Shown: positions 29,908 through 33,444 of the stretch, piece by piece
How the letters are laid out: the number at the start of each line of letters is the position of its first letter
Position numbering within the stretch: the first letter of the stretch is position 1
Notes under the pieces: model-generated
Databases searched by the model: none
The model's input: only the letters and a program-made list of their open reading frames with translations
What the model was told of the DNA's origin: nothing
Made by a program: the position numbers and the translations under genes
Assembly (NCBI RefSeq): GCF_014645795.1
Contig: NZ_BMMK01000046.1
Coordinates: 1 to 33,444, forward strand
Source of the DNA: Longimycelium tulufanense
GTDB lineage: Bacteria; Actinomycetota; Actinomycetes; Mycobacteriales; Pseudonocardiaceae
DNA: 33,444 nt
Direction of reading: 5' to 3'

Positions 29908-30515
29908 GCCGGCAGGAGATCCCCACCCCGCACGGCCCGGCCCGGGTCGAGCTGCACTGCGCACCCGAGGGACGGGCCGCCCTGCTGCTCGGCCACGGCG
30001 CCGGCGGCGGGATCGAGGCACCCGACCTGGTCGCGGCGGCCCGGGCCGCCTGCAGCGTCGGTGTGCACGTCGCCCTCGTCGAGCAGCCGTACCGGGTCGC
30101 CGGGCGCCGCGCCCCCGCCCCGGCCAAGCAGCTCGACACCGCCTGGCTGGCGGTCGCCGACACGCTCGGCGCGGGCATCTTCGACGACCTGCCGCTGGTG
30201 TTCGGCGGTCGTTCCTCGGGAGCACGCGTCGCCTGCCGCACGGCCACGCTCGGCCAGGCCGTCGCCGTGCTGTGCCTGGCCTTCCCCGTGCACCCACCGG
30301 GCCGTCCGGAGAAACACCGGCTCGACGAGCTCCACGCGGTCGACGCGCCGGTCCTGGTGGTGCAGGGGGAGCGCGACCCGTTCGGCCGGCCGGAAGCGGC
30401 CCATCACCGCGAGGTCGTGCTCCTCGCCGGTGACCACTCGCTGAAGGCGGACCCGGACGGCATTACCCGCGCCGTCAGCGAATGGTTGGACCGCGTCCTG
30501 CGCCCGCTCGACTGA
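29904..30515 (+). CDS. Small alpha/beta hydrolase (KANL3/Tex30-like)
   Basis: 203-aa alpha/beta hydrolase-fold protein. The oxyanion region is LLLGHGAGGG, the nucleophile elbow is FGGRSSGAR (GxSxG with the second Ser), the acid is in VVQGERDPFG and the histidine in LLAGDHSLK. All three triad members are visible. It is shorter than typical hydrolases and lacks a lid, like the KANL3/Tex30 and dienelactone-hydrolase-like group. The substrate is unknown. The ATG overlaps the SRAP stop by four bases; this tight pairing suggests co-expression. Confidence 0.87.
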   Translation: MSRQEIPTPHGPARVELHCAPEGRAALLLGHGAGGGIEAPDLVAAARAACSVGVHVALVEQPYRVAGRRAPAPAKQLDTAWLAVADTLGAGIFDDLPLVFGGRSSGARVACRTATLGQAVAVLCLAFPVHPPGRPEKHRLDELHAVDAPVLVVQGERDPFGRPEAAHHREVVLLAGDHSLKADPDGITRAVSEWLDRVLRPLD

Positions 30516-31290
30516 CGATCGTCTGGTCGACGACCCGGTGGACGAGCGTGACCGCGGTTCAGGGCGTAGGTCGGGACGCTGCCGCGCACGTTGCCCTGGC
30601 CGGTCTGTTCGTAACGCCTCACCTCCTCACCGAAAGCGTTGTGGACAGGAAAGTCCGGACTGGACGTGACATGTCACTGAGAGATCGCACCGCCGCCCCG
30701 GCAATCACCACAAAGATGGGCGGCCCGTTCTCGAACCGAGTCGAGAGATCCGAACCGGCTCGGCCGAAGCCGGCTCGCCCCGGGGCGGCTACCACCGCCC
30801 CCATCCCGATCGCCGCAAACCCAGCGACGACCACGCCCATCATGCCCCAACTCGAACGCGCGTTCGAGAGTCTGCGCACCGAACCACCCGGACCAGTGAT
30901 CAACTGACCCGTTGGGCTTCCTTGCCCGGACCCGAGCCAGAAAAACGCGGGCGAGGGAGACCGAACCGCTTGTAGCGTTCCCGACCAAGAGCCCGCACGA
31001 AGTGCGCCAGCAGCGGCGACGTACTGGGGGAGGGTCGCCGGCAGGTCGTGACGGAGAAGGTACGAAGCCTGGATCGTCCGAACACAGGTGCATCACGGGC
31101 ATGATGTGCAACGCAACGCCCCATACCGGCTACAGGGATTCGGGCGACATCGCGACTTGCGAGAGCGCAGGCCCGGCGCAACTCGGCCTCCAGTGCGCTG
31201 TCGCGGCGCCGCTGCATCGCTTCGCCAACAGTGTCCGGCTGCACGAAGATCAGGGGCCTTGGCTGTCGACGTTGAGGTGGGGTTTCCGGA
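30516..31290. other. Non-coding gap before ybaK
   Basis: About 775 bases without a gene I can support. On the minus strand a 94-aa frame (30619-30903; TTG start, one hydrophobic segment GMMGVVVAGFAAIGMGAVVAA) could be a small membrane protein. A 146-aa frame (30900-31340) has helical, charged stretches but overlaps the start of ybaK. Neither has a good ribosome binding site. They may be remnants of a lost gene. Confidence 0.35.
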
Positions 31291-31767
31291 ATGGCGGGTA
31301 AGGGCACACCAGCGACGGCGCTGCTGGCGAAGCAGCGCATCCCGCATGAGCTACACGCATACGAGCACGACTCCCGAAGCGACTCCTACGGCCTCGAGGC
31401 AGCCGAGGTGCTCGGGCTGCCGCCGGAGCGGGTGTTCAAGACCCTGGTGGCCGAGGTGGACGGGCTGCTGACGGTGGGTGTGGTGCCGGTGGCCCAGCAG
31501 CTCGACCTCAAGGCACTGGCTGCCGCGGTGGGTGGCAAGAAGGCACGAATGGCGCCCGTGGCGGACGCCGAGCGCGCCACCGGCTACGTGGCCGGCGGGA
31601 TCTCCCCGCTGGGCCAGAAAAAGCGGCTTCCCATGGTGGTAGACGCCACGGCAGAGAACCACTCCACGATCTACTGCAGCGCTGGCCGGCGTGGGCTCGA
31701 GGTGGAACTGTCGCCGGCGGAGCTGATCCGGCTGACCGGAGCGGTGGTCGCGCCCATCGCGGGATGA
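31291..31767 (+). CDS. ybaK: Cys-tRNA(Pro)/Cys-tRNA(Cys) deacylase YbaK
   Basis: YbaK/EbsC family trans-editing enzyme (158 aa) that hydrolyses mischarged aminoacyl-tRNA, mainly Cys-tRNA(Pro) formed by ProRS. It has the typical order: TPATALLAKQRIPHELHAYE, VFKTLVAEVDG (catalytic Lys region), KKARMAPVADAERATGYVAGGISPLGQ, and C-terminal IYCSAGRRGLEVELSPAELIRLT. The GxxSPxG loop (GGISPLG) of the family is intact. ATG 31291 starts the recognisable protein. It stands alone on the plus strand before sigR. Confidence 0.94.
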   Translation: MAGKGTPATALLAKQRIPHELHAYEHDSRSDSYGLEAAEVLGLPPERVFKTLVAEVDGLLTVGVVPVAQQLDLKALAAAVGGKKARMAPVADAERATGYVAGGISPLGQKKRLPMVVDATAENHSTIYCSAGRRGLEVELSPAELIRLTGAVVAPIAG

Positions 31768-31783
31768 ATTCCAGCGCAATGCC

Positions 31784-31823
31784 ATGCCACTGACCCGGAG
31801 CCGAACCACGATCAACGAGTCGG
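31784..31823. repeat. Dispersed ~40-nt repeat, copy 3 (degenerate)
   Basis: ATGCCACTGACCC is followed by variable bases and GATCAACGAGTC, paralleling copies 1 and 2. It abuts the amidase relic, so the scar may mark where an element removed the 5' part of that gene. Confidence 0.45.
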
Positions 31824-31940
31824 CACCCGGGCGGCTCCAGCGGGGGTGCCGCCGTGGCCAGATCATCGCCCCGTTGGCCCTGGGCACCAACGGCGGCGGA
31901 TCGGTACGGACTCCCGGGCGGCTTCACCGGGACCTTCGTG
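31815..31940 (+). pseudogene. Amidase-signature gene fragment, decayed
   Basis: The plus strand preserves amidase-signature segments in different frames: GGSSGGAAVA (after a one-base loss), IIAPLALGTNGGGSVRTP and GFTGTF, in the order expected of the AS family (GTPGGSSGGAAA, then ALGTDGGGSIRIPA). The fragment is about 40 codons and has no start. It is clearly non-functional. The identification rests on motif spacing only. Confidence 0.55.
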
Positions 31941-32147
31941 TAGGAGCCCACCCACTGCCGGGTCTCGCACCGGTGGGTGCGAAAAGGCAGACGCTCCTGC
32001 CGTGTGATCGCTGAACAAGCGGGGGCCCACGGACAGCGTCGGTGCAGCTCAACCCACCCGACCAGGGAGGCCATGCACGTCCGGCGACCGGAAGACCGCA
32101 GCGCGTCGTCGCCGGCGCACGCGCGGCGGCGACGAACACCACACCAC

Positions 32148-32174
32148 GGGAATGCTGCAGCACACCACGGCGTT
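32148..32174 (+). promoter_or_regulatory. SigR-type autoregulatory promoter of sigR
   Basis: GGGAAT at 32148-32153, an 18-base spacer and GTT at 32172-32174 match exactly the SigR/SigH promoter consensus (GGGAAT-N18-GTT). Transcription should begin near 32178-32182, about 210 bases before the sigR start at 32389. A GTG in the sigR frame at 32185 lies just inside such a transcript. Confidence 0.85.
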
Positions 32175-32388
32175 CTCAGCGGACGTGGTAACCGACCTTC
32201 CCCAGACCGCGCTGCCCGAGCAGGCCGGCGAGGCCGCCGAGCGTCGTCCCACCACACGGCCACCTCGGCGTTCAGCGCCGTGCCGCCCGGGGGAGCGCCG
32301 CGTATCCTCGGCGGCGACCCATGCGCCGGCAGCCATGGGAACGTCGCCAGGAGCCGCCGTCCCACGCGGCCGGCGGGAAGGGAGCCAG

Positions 32389-33021
32389 GTGCCAGGCACC
32401 CCTGACGTGGACTCGACGCAGCGTGCGGAGGAGTCGGCCAGCGAGCGCGCCGCCCGCTTCGAGCGGGAGGCCATGCCACTGCTCGACCAGCTCTACGCGG
32501 CCGCGCTCCGGATGACCCGCAACCCCGCCGACGCCGAGGACTTGGTGCAGGAGACCTACCTGAAGGCCTACGCGGCGTTCAACTCCTTCACCGAGGGCAC
32601 CAACATCAAGGCGTGGCTGTACCGGATCCTCACCAACACCTACATCAACGGCTACCGCCGCCGGCAGCGCCAGCCGCAGCAGCAGCCCACCGAGGAGATC
32701 ACGGACTGGCAGCTCGCCCAGGCCGAGAGCCACACCTCGACCGGCCTGCGCTCGGCCGAGGTGGAGGCGCTGGACCGGCTGCCGGACAACGCCGTGAAGG
32801 ACGCCCTGCAGCGGCTCCCCGAGGACTTCCGGATGGCGGTCTACCTCGCCGATGTCGAGGGTTTCGCGTACAAGGAGATCGCCGAGATCATGGGCACCCC
32901 GATCGGCACCGTGATGTCGCGGTTGCACCGGGGCCGGCGCCAGCTCCGGGAGATGCTCACCGACGTCGCCCGCGAGCGTGGGTTCCTGCGCAGCGACGAG
33001 CGGGAGGTGACGGGGTCGTGA
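32389..33021 (+). CDS. sigR: ECF RNA polymerase sigma factor SigR/SigH
   Basis: Thiol-oxidative and heat stress ECF sigma factor of the SigR (Streptomyces)/SigH (Mycobacterium) group. Region 2 contains [31 protein letters not shown] and the conserved [21 protein letters not shown]. Region 4 has [44 protein letters not shown]. The GTG at 32389 has GGGAG about seven bases upstream and gives 210 aa, matching SigH. Longer in-frame starts exist at ATG 32335 and GTG 32185 and could produce extended isoforms, as in Streptomyces coelicolor. It is translationally coupled to rsrA (GTGA overlap) and driven by its own SigR-type promoter. Confidence 0.95.
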   Translation: MPGTPDVDSTQRAEESASERAARFEREAMPLLDQLYAAALRMTRNPADAEDLVQETYLKAYAAFNSFTEGTNIKAWLYRILTNTYINGYRRRQRQPQQQPTEEITDWQLAQAESHTSTGLRSAEVEALDRLPDNAVKDALQRLPEDFRMAVYLADVEGFAYKEIAEIMGTPIGTVMSRLHRGRRQLREMLTDVARERGFLRSDEREVTGS

Positions 33022-33359
33022 GCTGCGGGAAGCCCCATGAGACACCGTGCAACGAGGTGCTGGCCGAGGTATGGCTCTTCCTGGACCAGGAGTGTGACCA
33101 GCGGCGCCGGCAGAAGCTGGAGCAGCACCTCGACGAGTGCGGCCATTGCCTCGAGCAGTACGGGATCGAGGAGCAGATCAAGATCCTGCTCGCCCGCAAG
33201 TGTGGTGGCGACCATGCCCCCGACGCGTTGAAACAGCGCCTACGCGACTCGATCCGCCGGACGGTGCTGGAGCAGGCCGAGGTGACGGTGGAGTACCACC
33301 CCGAGGGCGGCTCCTCGGTGGAGATCCGGTCCCGCCGGATGGAGCTCACCGAGGACTAG
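33018..33359 (+). CDS. rsrA: Redox-sensitive zinc anti-sigma factor RsrA
   Basis: Zinc-associated anti-sigma factor (113 aa) that binds SigR under reducing conditions and releases it when disulfides form. The metal and redox ligands match the Streptomyces coelicolor protein: Cys3, His7, Cys11, His37, Cys41 and Cys44 ([11 protein letters not shown] and HLDECGHC). Its C-terminal region is polar. The GTG start overlaps the sigR stop by four bases, coupling the two. The stop codon (33357-33359) overlaps the stop of a convergent transposase fragment. Confidence 0.96.
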   Translation: MSCGKPHETPCNEVLAEVWLFLDQECDQRRRQKLEQHLDECGHCLEQYGIEEQIKILLARKCGGDHAPDALKQRLRDSIRRTVLEQAEVTVEYHPEGGSSVEIRSRRMELTED

Positions 33360-33444
33360 CTGTTCTGTCCCGTGAGGTTGGGGATGCGGTGGGCGGGTGG
33401 GCCGCCGATCGCGGTGTGGTGGCGGTGATGGTTGTAGGTGTGCA
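33356..33444 (-). mobile_element. IS481-family transposase, C-terminal end (partial, cut by the window)
   Basis: The minus strand ends YNHHRHHTAIGGPPAHRIPN followed by LTGQNS and a stop, the usual C-terminus of IS481-type DDE transposases. The stop (33356-33358) overlaps the last bases of rsrA, so there is no room for the inverted repeat that normally follows the transposase gene. The element is either truncated at this end or its repeat lies within rsrA. Confidence 0.8.

Larger units (their letters stand above)
31768..32388. other. ybaK-sigR intergenic region with relics and promoter
   Basis: It holds a copy of the dispersed repeat (31784-31823), a decayed amidase fragment (31815-31940) and the sigR promoter (32148-32174), each listed separately. 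The stretch 31945-32140 holds nothing I recognise. Confidence 0.5.

Noticed and set aside
30619-30903. Minus-strand 94-aa membrane protein
   Set aside because: TTG start, no ribosome binding site and only one hydrophobic stretch; kept only as a remark in the gap description.

Overview
This is a high-GC actinobacterial chromosome segment. The gene order is that of the mycobacterial Rv3247c-Rv3221A neighbourhood: tmk, mtrA, mtrB, lpqB, comF, hpf, secA, an Rv3235-like protein, a wax-ester-synthase/DGAT gene, rsgA/aroA, an SRAP (HMCES/YedK) protein and sigR/sigH with its zinc anti-sigma factor. GTG and TTG starts, actinobacterial lipoproteins, a long-form Hpf and a SigR/RsrA pair suggest a member of the Pseudonocardiales. 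That assignment is inference from protein style and synteny, not from a database search.

Layout. 1-6631: an unknown 313-aa protein, then dTMP kinase and the MtrA-MtrB-LpqB envelope/cell-division signalling operon. 6632-9000: an accessory patch with a broken LLM flavin oxidoreductase and an intact zinc-independent quinone-oxidoreductase-like gene; it separates lpqB from comF. 9060-13010: comF behind a promoter region with two DnaA-box-like sequences, a very G-rich tract, a 59-aa DUF3073 gene, a small membrane-anchored protein and hpf. 13208-17185: secA between two strong terminators, an Rv3235-family protein and a small HAD-like protein. 17379-20794: a frameshifted Imm-5-like immunity-protein relic, a SpoU/TrmH RNA methyltransferase, a WS/DGAT acyltransferase and a conserved DUF protein. 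20795-25273: a long non-coding stretch, a VOC protein, pruA with a candidate operator and a strong terminator, and an NAD(P)-binding epimerase-like gene. 25691-30515: a lipoprotein, rsgA and aroA on the minus strand, divergent from SRAP plus a small alpha/beta hydrolase. 31291-33359: a YbaK deacylase, an amidase relic, then sigR-rsrA. The window ends inside an IS481-type transposase whose stop codon overlaps that of rsrA.

How the genes work together. Most are housekeeping: DNA precursor supply, envelope stress and division control (MtrAB-LpqB), protein export (SecA), ribosome hibernation and assembly (Hpf, RsgA), aromatic amino-acid synthesis (AroA) and abasic-site protection (SRAP). The thiol-oxidative stress switch (SigR-RsrA) has a textbook autoregulatory promoter.

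I see no defence island, biosynthetic cluster or CRISPR array. The unusual material lies between the conserved genes: several pseudogenes with identifiable lesions, a dispersed ~40-nt repeat found at three or four sites (probably IS-end scars), a possible G-quadruplex tract and candidate regulatory sites. These conserved blocks seem to have been interrupted repeatedly by transient insertions.
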